Part shown: one piece after another, positions 18,679-25,684 of the stretch | Layout: every line of letters starts with the position of its first letter | Position numbering within the stretch: position 1 is the stretch's first letter | DNA from: Mycobacterium kiyosense | GTDB lineage: Bacteria > Actinomycetota > Actinomycetes > Mycobacteriales > Mycobacteriaceae | Direction: 5' to 3' | Assembly (NCBI GenBank): GCA_021654635.1 | Contig: AP025179.1 | Coordinates: forward strand, 2,232,001 to 2,296,000 | Length of the DNA stretch: 64,000 bases | Translations under genes and position numbers: made by a program | The notes under the pieces: generated by a model | Databases searched by the model: none | What the model was told of the DNA's origin: nothing | What the model saw: only the letters and a program-made list of their open reading frames with translations

Positions 18679-19082
18679 AAGTTTTTCTGCAGCTAGATCG
18701 AATTTTGAAGGTTCGCAGCGTCGAATTCAAACGGCCAAAATGGCTCAGATTTACGCAATTCTTACGCAATCAAGTGGCACAATCAGCGGTACAAAGTCGT
18801 CCCAGCAAACCCGCCCCACGGCACCCGCGATGACCCCCACTACCCGAACACCCGTTCGATATGTGCCGGTCTCGCTGACCCCGCGCTGAGCACTGGCAAT
18901 GGATGTATTGACCCCCTGAGCGCCACGCACAGTCACGAACGCGCCTGCCAGGAGTTGCCACACCGGCCAGCGCCAGACAATCGGCTACTGGTGGCCGATT
19001 TGCGCTCGCAGACCGGGACGCACCTCGATTCAAAACGCGAGATTGCATCTCTCACCCGAAAGACCATCTAACGTATGTCGCT
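18679..19082. other. Island left end, no clear gene
   Basis: About 400 bp between attL and the first island gene. It holds the paired TTACGCAA sites at 18751-18769 and short minus-strand open frames without recognisable motifs. It is probably the regulatory end of the element. Confidence 0.5.
18751..18769 (+). repeat. Paired TTACGCAA sites, left arm (candidate integrase arm site)
   Basis: TTACGCAAttcTTACGCAA: two 8-bp copies with an 11-bp period, about 70 bp inside attL. The same pair, with the same period and orientation, occurs inside attR at 27472-27490. Such short direct repeats flanking the core are typical arm-type binding sites of tyrosine integrases. Confidence 0.6.
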
Positions 19083-19490
19083 ATGTCCACATACCCGGCG
19101 TTCGCCACTGTGCGTTTCAATGGCGTGCTCGCGAACCACCTGGAGTCACTAGAAGTGATGATTGATGAACTCCGCCGAAACGGCGTTGACGGCGAGATTG
19201 CGTACCGCCCATCTGGCGGCAAGGGACCTGGCGTCGTTGAAGTCATCGGCATCTACATAGCCCTTAAAGCTGCCGATGCCACTATCAGCACCGTTACCAG
19301 TACCACCGTCACAGCCGTAATGAATTGGATCAAGAATCCATTTAAGCGTGCCAGCGCAGAGATATCCGACCAACCTGTGACAAAAGACGTAACCATTTAT
19401 GGGCCAGATGATAAGCCGCTCAAGCGAATTAAAGGCAGCAGTGCCGACGATATCGAGGTCACAGACCCTGACGATGCAGCTTCGCCGTAG
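19083..19490 (+). CDS. Small island protein, possibly EACC1-like conflict-system component
   Basis: A 135-residue protein. It starts with a beta/alpha unit (ATVRFNGVLANHLESLEVMIDELRRNG), then a hydrophobic, Gly/Ala/Thr-rich stretch VIGIYIALKAADATISTVTS, a short helix ending in VMNWIKNPF, and a beta hairpin VTIYGPDDKPLKRIKG. This layout resembles effector-associated constant component 1 (EACC1) proteins of bacterial conflict systems; this is recognition by pattern only. Its usual partners (trypsin- or caspase-like effectors) are not seen, perhaps because IS insertions removed them. The stop overlaps the convergent truncated gene by 32 bp. Confidence 0.6.
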   Translation: MSTYPAFATVRFNGVLANHLESLEVMIDELRRNGVDGEIAYRPSGGKGPGVVEVIGIYIALKAADATISTVTSTTVTAVMNWIKNPFKRASAEISDQPVTKDVTIYGPDDKPLKRIKGSSADDIEVTDPDDAASP

Positions 19491-19703
19491 TGCGCCGACG
19501 TGCGCGCCAGCGTTGTTTGTTTGCCTGCCTGAGTTTTCGGTCCCTGTATTCGGTGTAGAGCCTTTTCGCGATTACACTAATCATCGGCCAATGCCGCTCT
19601 AGTTCAGCGTGCCAATCATTCTCAATGGCAACGGGTTTCGGTGCTTTCGAATAGCTTTCGTAATCGCTGGTGTTAGTTCGCAATACAGCGGCTAGGTAGG
19701 TCG
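19459..19703 (-). pseudogene. C-terminal remnant of an unknown island gene, cut by IS3 element
   Basis: The minus-strand frame reads about 80 residues, from STYLAAVLRTNTSDYESYSK through WPMISVIAKRLYTEYRDRK to a basic tail ending in RQGL. Codon use and composition look like real protein. The frame runs upstream into the IS3-family terminal repeat at 19704, so the 5' part is lost. The other flank of that IS carries the integrase, not the rest of this gene, so the insertion was accompanied by a deletion or rearrangement. Not recognised. Confidence 0.55.
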
Positions 19704-19776
19704 AAAAAGGGATTGCCCCCGGTTTGGTTGACTCCTGACCCTGTGAGGATTCGTCTTCACTGGAAGGATCAATCTC

Positions 19777-20073
19777 GTGCCGAAACCGTTTCCTACGGAG
19801 TTCCGTGCTGATGTCATTGCGGTGGCCCGCAAGGGCGAGGCGTCGTTGCGTCAGATCGCGAAGGATTTCGGGATCTCGGAGGCTTGCCTGCATCGCTGGC
19901 TCAAGATCGCCGATCGCGAGGACGGTAATGACCAGCCCGGATCGCCGGCCGCTGCTGACGACGTGGCCGCGCAGCTGCGCGAAGCGCACAAGCGCATCAA
20001 GCTCCTCGAGCAGGAGGCCGAGGTGATGCGCCGCGCGGTCGGCTACCTGTCCCGGGACGCCAACCCAAAATGA
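19777..20073 (+). CDS. IS3-family transposase OrfA
   Basis: A 98-residue helix-turn-helix protein with the IS3 OrfA pattern: MPKPFPTEFRADVIAVARKG, then SLRQIAKDFGISEACLHRWLK and a leucine-zipper segment AHKRIKLLEQEAEVMRRAV. It normally binds the element ends and is fused to OrfB by a -1 frameshift. Here the IS110 insertion sits exactly at the orfA/orfB junction (the original AAAATGATGTACC), so the fusion transposase can no longer be made. Confidence 0.9.
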   Translation: MPKPFPTEFRADVIAVARKGEASLRQIAKDFGISEACLHRWLKIADREDGNDQPGSPAAADDVAAQLREAHKRIKLLEQEAEVMRRAVGYLSRDANPK

Positions 20074-21421
20074 CGCTTCTATGGGGGGCTGTCAAGCCAT
20101 GGCGGCCTGGAGTTGCCGGAACAGTGAGCGGCAGACGTAGCGTTTGAGGTTGCGCCGGATCTCTCGCTTGGTTTTGCCGGTTTCCAGTCCCCGGCGTAGG
20201 TAGGCGCGGGTCGCGGGGTCGAAGCTCATGCGGGTTCGGACGATGATGTCGATGGCACGGTTGAGTTGTCGGTCGCCGGATCGGCTGAGGCGGTGTCGTG
20301 TGGTGTTTCCCGATGATGCGGGCAGGGGCGCGATTCCCCCGAGTGCGGCGAATGCGGCTTCTGAGCGGACCCGTCCGTGGTGGGAGTAGGCGCAGATCAG
20401 GATTGCGGCGGTGACGGGACCGACCCCTGGGGTTTGTTGTAGCCCGGGAGCCAGGCGTTGCGCATGCTCGGCGAGTTGGGCGTGGTTGTGGCGCAACTGG
20501 CGGGTTTGCTCATTGACAACGGTCGCCAGTCGCTTGGCTTCGGCGCGGGCAATGAGATCAACTTTGTTGGTGCAGCGGCTATTTCGCCAGGATTCGATGA
20601 TGGCGATCTGCTTATCGGTCAAGGGTGAGCGGGCGTCGACACCGAGGTCGACAGTGCGTAGCAGCGCGGTCAGTGCGTTGCGGTTGGCAGTGCGTTGTTG
20701 GTCGATGAGTGAACGGGCACTCAAGAGCACCCGCAGGGCAGCACGATCACCGGCGCCGCGCGGGTGGGGAACCCGCGAACATTCCTTGCCGAGCACTGAG
20801 CGCGCGGCTGCCTCGGCGTCGAGGGGGTCGGACTTGCCGGCGTGGGCGTGGGCGTGCGCGGATCGTGGTTGTGGGCGCACTTCGCCGATGGGAACGCCCT
20901 GAGCTGCGAGAGCTGCGGTGAGTGTCGAACCGTAGGAGGACGTGCCTTCGACGGCGGCGAAAACTGTGCCGGGAGCGCGGCGGGTGACCCAGGTCAGGGC
21001 CCTGTTGATTCCGGCCGGTGATGCCGGGAAGGTCGCCGTGTCGATCACTGCCCCAGTCTTGGTGGAAACCACGCAGTAGGTATGTGTTCGCGCGTGGGTG
21101 TCCACACCCACGATGTGGTCGTAGGTGTCGGCGATGATTGCCATCGATGAGTTCTCCTCTACTTTGTCTATTTACCTTTCTGAGTCGGCGCCGATGAATG
21201 TTGTTCGCGCAGAGACACATCTGTAATGAGTCACGCCGCCAATGGTGGTGGACAAGCTTCTGATCAAGCCATCTGTGCGGACGGTGTCGACGCCAGCTCC
21301 CCTCGCGGACAGGTCATTTTGAAGACACCGCGATGAGCGGGTCGAATATACCCGGAGTCACACGAGCCGAGCCGAACGTCAACACTGCCAGCCGGCCTCG
21401 GGCCAGCCACCCTCATTACAG
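20074..21421 (-). mobile_element. IS110-family insertion sequence
   Basis: About 1.35 kb inserted at the orfA/orfB junction of the IS3 element: left flank ...CCCAAAATGA, right flank ATGTACCCG. There are no terminal inverted repeats, as usual for IS110. The transposase is on the minus strand at 20092-21144. The 278 bp upstream of it (21145-21421) is non-coding and would hold the bridge-RNA-type left-end region known for IS110 elements; I infer its presence from the family only. Confidence 0.82.
20092..21144 (-). CDS. IS110-family transposase
   Basis: A 350-residue recombinase. The N-terminal DEDD RuvC-like domain shows IVGVDTHARTHTYCVV near residue 12, AAVEGTSSYGSTL near residue 63 and KSDPLDAEAAARSVL near residue 104. 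The C-terminal Tnp_IS110 domain has LQQTPGVGPVTAAILI and AAFAALGGIAPLPASSGNTTRHRLSRSGDRQLNRAI, containing the catalytic serine. It appears intact, so it may be active. Confidence 0.93.
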   Translation of the reverse strand: MAIIADTYDHIVGVDTHARTHTYCVVSTKTGAVIDTATFPASPAGINRALTWVTRRAPGTVFAAVEGTSSYGSTLTAALAAQGVPIGEVRPQPRSAHAHAHAGKSDPLDAEAAARSVLGKECSRVPHPRGAGDRAALRVLLSARSLIDQQRTANRNALTALLRTVDLGVDARSPLTDKQIAIIESWRNSRCTNKVDLIARAEAKRLATVVNEQTRQLRHNHAQLAEHAQRLAPGLQQTPGVGPVTAAILICAYSHHGRVRSEAAFAALGGIAPLPASSGNTTRHRLSRSGDRQLNRAIDIIVRTRMSFDPATRAYLRRGLETGKTKREIRRNLKRYVCRSLFRQLQAAMA

Positions 21422-21833
21422 ATGTACCCGCTGGTCCTCGACCTTGCCGATGACGGCGTACCCGTCACGGTGACCTGCCGGGTCCTGGGGTTCTCCACCC
21501 AGGGGTTCTACAAATGGCGCAAAGCGCCGTTGTCACAGCGCGATTGGGACGATGCTCACCTGATCAACGCGGCCCGCGACATCCACGCCGATGACCCTAC
21601 CTTCGGCTACCGGTTCATCGCTGACGAATTGCTCCGGCACGGGATCACCGCCGGCGAAAACCGTGTCGCACGGTTGTGCTCCCAGGAGCGCATCTGGTCG
21701 ATCTTCGCTAAGAAGCGAGGACTGAATCGTCGATCCGGCCCACCGGTCCATGACGACCTCGTGCAGCGTCAGTTCATCGCCCAGGCCGCCAACCAGGTGT
21801 GGCTGGCCGACATCACCGAGCACCGCACTGCTT

Positions 21834-21931
21834 GGATTCCAGCAATCGTCGCAACACCTATCGGAGGTGATGGCGATGGCTGGCCGGAAGTACAGCAAGG
21901 AGCAGAAGGAAGAGTTCTTCAGGTTGCTTGA
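21834..21931 (+). other. 98-bp foreign remnant inside orfB
   Basis: This stretch has no counterpart in the intact IS3 copy. It contains GTCGCAACACC near 21848, which resembles the IS30 end sequence in this window, and an ATG-initiated frame reading MAGRKYSKEQKEEFFRLLD. It looks like the left end and transposase start of another, lost insertion sequence left by an internal deletion. Confidence 0.5.
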
Positions 21932-22100
21932 CGAGGGCAAGCTCTACCTCTGCGCCATCAAAGACGTGTACTCCAACCGGATTGTGGGCTACTCGATCGA
22001 CTCGCGGATGAAGTCCTCGCTCGCGGTGGCTGCCCTGGATCATGCCGTGGCATTGCGCTCACCGTTTGCGACGATCGTCCATTCCGACAAGGGCAGCCAA

Positions 22101-23560
22101 GGCGGATTCAATCGGTGGTCGCAACACCGGTTTGATGAACCGAGTGTAGGTGGTCGTTGAAGGCTTCGGCGGGGTGCGGCCAGCCGAGCGTTTTGCGTGG
22201 TCGGGTGTTGAGGGTGTGGGCGATCGCGGCGATATCGTCTGCGGTCCACCGGGATAAGTCAGTTCCTTTCGGAAAGTATTGGCGCAGCAGCCCATTGGTG
22301 TTTTCATTGGTGCCACGCTGCCACGGGCTCTTCGGATCAGCGAAGTACACCTGCACCCCCGAAGCGATCGAGAACTGAGCATGCGCCGAGAGTTCCTTGC
22401 CTCGGTCCCATGTCAAGGACCGACGCAATTCTGCGGGCAGCGTGGTGATCGTCTGCTCCAACGCGCCTGCCATCGTGATCGCGCCATAGCCGGCCAGCGC
22501 TGGACCGTTCTTGGTCCGTGGTATCACGCCGTAGCCAATCTCGCGTGGCAGATGGACCAGCATGGTAAAACGACTGCTCCGCTCCACCAAGGTACCGATC
22601 ACGCTGCGCTGCAACCCAATCAGAAGATCGCCTTCCCAATGGCCTGGTACGGCACGGTCGGCGACTTCCGGCGGACGCTGGCTGATCAAAGTCTCCGGGG
22701 TGACATGGGCCCATGCTTTCTGCCGGGTCCGTGCCCGCGGCACCCCGCAACGCGCGACCGCGGCGCAGACAGCCAGCTGACCAGATCCCGTTTGAGCGCG
22801 CCCCGGGTCTCGACATACAACGCCTGATAGATGGCCTCGGGGCTGATCCGCATCGTCTGATCATCGGGGAAATCCACCGGCAAACGGCGGGCGATCTGCT
22901 CGGGACTCCACGCCTGAACCCAGGCCCGATCACCTCGGTGGGGCTTGTTGCGGCCCTTCCACGGGGTACTGGCGGGGCCGGCGACAACCTGCCCGTCAGC
23001 GCCGCGAACGACGCCGGACAGCTTGTCCTGGACGTAGAGGCGCAGCCGCTCATTGGCGACGAGCTTGGCCGTCTTCGGGCGACGGGCACGCCGTTCAGCG
23101 TGCCACTGCGCCACCGAGGCTTTGTATTCCAGTCGATAGGTGCGCGTCGATGCATTGCGGCGCAGTTCACGCGATACCGTCGACGGCGCCCTGCCCAACC
23201 GGCGAGCGATCTCGCGAATCCCGGCACCTTGGGCCCGCCACAACGCGATATCTTCACGCTCATCCGATGACAGGTAACGACCCGAAACAGTCTCTGGTAA
23301 GCGTGGATTCACACCGCCAGCGTGACGGAACCAACGGAACCCGACCGGGGACGACACGCCCGCTTGGGCCGAGGCGTCTTCAGTCATCGCCCCAGCAGCG
23401 ATGGCCGCCCAGAACCTGACCCTGTCCTGACGCCAGGCCACCGTAGGCCGTCCCGGCGAGGGAATCTGCCCCCGATATAACTGGACCGCCCGCTGCCGAT
23501 CTCGCACCCGCACTCGCACACCTCCAATTCGAGGTGTTGCAACGACCAGTTGAATCCGCC
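22101..23560 (-). mobile_element. IS30-family insertion sequence with CAA target duplication
   Basis: A 1460-bp element with imperfect inverted ends: GGCGGATTCAATCGGTGGTC at the left and the complement of GGCGGATTCAACTGGTCGTT at the right, both leading into GCAACACC. It is flanked by CAA at 22098-22100 and 23561-23563. Excising it with one CAA restores the OrfB sequence GSQFRSRK in frame, which proves both ends. Confidence 0.88.
22108..23519 (-). pseudogene. IS30-family transposase, frameshifted
   Basis: The N-terminal ORF (23519 down to about 22775) has the IS30 helix-turn-helix region SSDEREDIALWRAQGAGIREIARRLGRAPSTVSRELRRN and [31 protein letters not shown]. The C-terminal part (22743-22108) has the DDE core [25 protein letters not shown] and [18 protein letters not shown]. 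Between them the family sequence CLRRGRALR is in the third frame, so two small indels near 22745-22790 separate the halves. The protein is probably not made in full. Confidence 0.8.
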
Positions 23561-24269
23561 CAATTCAGGTCGAGAAAGTTCGTCCACGCACTGTCGCGCA
23601 ACGGGTTACATGGCTCGATGGGCCCGCGTGGGAGCGTGCGGGGACAATGCGGCGATGGAATCGTTCTTCGCCCTTCTGCAACGCAACGTGCTCGACCGGC
23701 GACGCTGGTCGACCCGAGCCGAACTGCGCCTGGCAATCGTGAGTTGGATCGAGCGGACCTACCACCGGCGCCGCCGGCAACGCGCACTTGGCAAGCTCAC
23801 CCCGATAGAGTTCGAACTGCTCCACACACCAGTCGCAACCGCGGCCTGAAATTCACAACCCCGCGAGTCAATTGAAGTCGGGGCAGTCCCTTTTTCATGT
23901 TGGTAGCCCGAAGACCGATGAATCTGAGCGGACGGTGCCTCTAGAGCGGTGGCTAGCCGATGACCTACGGAGCTACATCGCCAACCACCACGGCACCTGC
24001 CTAGAGCCAACAGCGCCCCTGTTCCCTGGCCGATTGGACCTGGCCGCTGCCAAAGCTGCGGGCAGAAACGTCAAGGATTCCGCAGACCGATTCGATTGGT
24101 CCAAGCCGCTTGACCCTAGCAACGTCTACAAGCGATTCATGCAGCCAGCGCTAGCCGCCCTCAAGCTACCGTCGGCGCGGTTTCACGACCTACGGCATTG
24201 GGTCTGCTGCACGAATAGGTGACATCTGAGTTGGCTTGCCCAGCATGGGCGGGCTGGAAGGATGTCCCC

Positions 24270-24578
24270 ATGGCAAGGCCCTACCCCCGCGAGTTCCGCG
24301 ACGACGTCGTCCGGGTCGCTCGCAACCGCGATGACGGTGTAACGATCGAGCAGATCGCCACCGATTTCGGAGTGCACCCGATGACGCTGCAGAAATGGCT
24401 CCGTCAGGCCGACATCGACGAAGGCACCAAGCCCGGCAAGAGCGCCAGCGAGTCCGGTGAGCTGCGCGAAGCCCGACGGCGGATCAAACTGCTAGAGCAA
24501 GAGAACGAGGTGCTGCGCCGGGCCGCAGCGTATTTATCGCAGGCCAATCTGCCGGGAAAAGGGTCTACCCGCTCGTGA
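24270..24578 (+). CDS. IS3-family transposase OrfA (intact)
   Basis: A 102-residue helix-turn-helix protein: MARPYPREFRDDVVRVARNR, TIEQIATDFGVHPMTLQKWL and a leucine zipper ARRRIKLLEQENEVLRRAAAYL. The 3' end contains GGGAAAAGGGTC around 24556-24567, a plausible slippery A-run for the -1 shift into orfB. ATG 24270 gives the normal family start. Confidence 0.92.
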   Translation: MARPYPREFRDDVVRVARNRDDGVTIEQIATDFGVHPMTLQKWLRQADIDEGTKPGKSASESGELREARRRIKLLEQENEVLRRAAAYLSQANLPGKGSTRS

Positions 24579-25432
24579 AAGAGCTCGCCGCCGACGGGAT
24601 CCCCGTCGCGGTGACGTGCCGGGTACTCAAGCTCTCCCGCCAACCGTATTACCGCTGGCTGGCCGACCCCATCACCGAGGCCGAACTCATCGAGGCCTAC
24701 CGCGCCAATGCGCTGTTCGACGCGCACGCAGACGATCCGGAGTTCGGCTACCGCTACCTCGTGGAGGAGGCGCGCGATGCCGGCGAGCCGATGGCCGAGC
24801 GCACCGCATGGCGGATCTGCTCGCAGAATCGACTGTGGAGCGTGTTTGGTAAGAAACGCGGCAAGAACGGCAAAGTCGGGCCGCCGGTGCACGACGATCT
24901 TGTCGAGCGTGACTTCACCGCTGAAGGGCCAAATCAGTTGTGGCTCAGTGACATCACTGAGCACCGCACCGGTGAGGGCAAGCTCTACCTCTGTGCGATT
25001 AAGGACGTGTTCTCCAACCGGATCGTCGGCTACAGCATCGACTCCCGAATGAAGTCACAACTGGCCATCCGGGCACTACACAGCGCGGTAGCCCGACGCG
25101 GAGATGTCGCGGGGTGCATTCTGCACTCGGATCGCGGATCTCAGTTCCGGTCAAGGAAATTCGTACACGCCTTGAATCAACACGAGATGGTCGGCTCTAT
25201 GGGCCGTGTCGGAGCCGCCGGCGACAACGCCGCCATCGAGAGCTTCTTTAGCCTGCTGCAGAAGAACGTGCTCGACCGCCGCCGCTGGGACACCCGAGAA
25301 CAACTCCGCATCGCGATCGTCACCTGGATCGAGCGCACCTACCACCGGCGCCGCCGCCAGTCCGGCCTCGGGCGGTTGACCCCGATCGAATTCGAAGCAA
25401 TCATGACCACACCGGCCAGTCAGGCCGCGTGA
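24575..25432 (+). CDS. IS3-family transposase OrfB (intact integrase domain)
   Basis: A 285-residue rve-type integrase domain. The DDE triad is seen in WLSDITEH, HSDRGSQFRS and NAAIESFFSLL, with the usual 35-residue spacing between the last two, and the C-terminal RRRQSGLGRLTPIEFE is conserved. It is probably expressed as an OrfAB fusion through -1 frameshifting, in which case translation enters upstream of 24575 with KRVYPLVKEL. Confidence 0.93.
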   Translation: MKELAADGIPVAVTCRVLKLSRQPYYRWLADPITEAELIEAYRANALFDAHADDPEFGYRYLVEEARDAGEPMAERTAWRICSQNRLWSVFGKKRGKNGKVGPPVHDDLVERDFTAEGPNQLWLSDITEHRTGEGKLYLCAIKDVFSNRIVGYSIDSRMKSQLAIRALHSAVARRGDVAGCILHSDRGSQFRSRKFVHALNQHEMVGSMGRVGAAGDNAAIESFFSLLQKNVLDRRRWDTREQLRIAIVTWIERTYHRRRRQSGLGRLTPIEFEAIMTTPASQAA

Positions 25433-25684
25433 CCGAAACTGTCACCTGATCGTGCAGCAGACCCATTCTTTTGCCGTGAACCTGCTTTCCGCTAGCCCGC
25501 CAGTCGATTTTAAGCGGGTTTCGAAGTGGCTAGGGCACAGCACCTTCACGCTGACTTTGGACGTGTACGGCGACCACATCAATGAGGACGTTTCACAGCC
25601 CGCTGGTCTGGCGCGGCCCGTTGCGGTGCAGTCAAACGTAGTTCCGATGCAGCGACGCAATGCATGACTCGGTAGGCAAAGGCT

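Larger units (their letters stand above)
21422..23849 (+). pseudogene. IS3-family transposase OrfB, in three pieces
   Basis: Aligned against the intact copy at 24575-25432, the integrase-type OrfB is present in order. Piece one, 21422-21833, runs from MYPLVLDLADDGVPVTVTCR to VWLADITEHRT. Piece two, 21932-22100, runs from EGKLYLCAIKDVYSNRIVGY to HSDKGSQ. Piece three, 23564-23849, starts FRSRKFVHAL and ends TPIEFELL...VATAA. The DDE residues fall in WLADITE, HSDKGSQ and NAAMESFF. Piece three has a further frameshift near 23622, where one extra C separates GSMG from RVGACGDNAAMES. The gene is dead. Confidence 0.85.
19704..23895 (+). mobile_element. IS3-family element, disrupted by nested IS110 and IS30 insertions
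   Basis: The outermost IS copy has inverted termini that align over 32 bp with about 25 matches: AAAAAGGGATTGCCCC...TTGACTC at 19704-19734, and its inverted counterpart ending CCCTTTTT at 23895. It encodes orfA and orfB of an IS3-family transposase, but it is interrupted by an IS110 element at 20074-21421, a 98-bp foreign remnant at 21834-21931 and an IS30 element at 22101-23560. No matching target duplication is visible at its ends, which fits a linked deletion. Confidence 0.8.
24200..25464 (+). mobile_element. Intact IS3-family insertion sequence with ATT target duplication
   Basis: A 1265-bp element bounded by inverted repeats GGGTCTGCTGCACGA at both ends (24200 onward, and its complement up to 25464, continuing with AGGTGACA). 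It is flanked by ATT at 24197-24199 and 25465-25467. It carries orfA and orfB with a typical -1 frameshift arrangement and shows no damage. It differs from the outer IS3 copy in its termini, so it is a different member of the family. Confidence 0.92.
23896..25667 (+). pseudogene. Tyrosine integrase (site-specific recombinase), truncated and split by IS3 elements
   Basis: The catalytic domain is present in two parts. 23896-24199 reads FHVGSPKTDESERTVPLERW through SARFHDLRH. 25468-25667 continues SFAVNLLSASPPVDFKRVSK, then LGHSTFTLTLDVYGDHINED. Joining them across the inserted IS gives HDLRHSFAVNLL in frame. The H-x-x-R box, the LGH box and the nucleophilic Tyr of DVYGDH are all visible. The N-terminal arm-binding and core-binding domains are absent: the outer IS3 element abuts the fragment at 23895. 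This integrase presumably inserted the island at the tRNA gene; it is now inactive. Confidence 0.88.

Noticed and set aside
22686..22790. Programmed -1 frameshift in the IS30 transposase
   Set aside because: Three frames are needed to follow the conserved sequence, so at least two indels exist; IS30 members normally have a single ORF.
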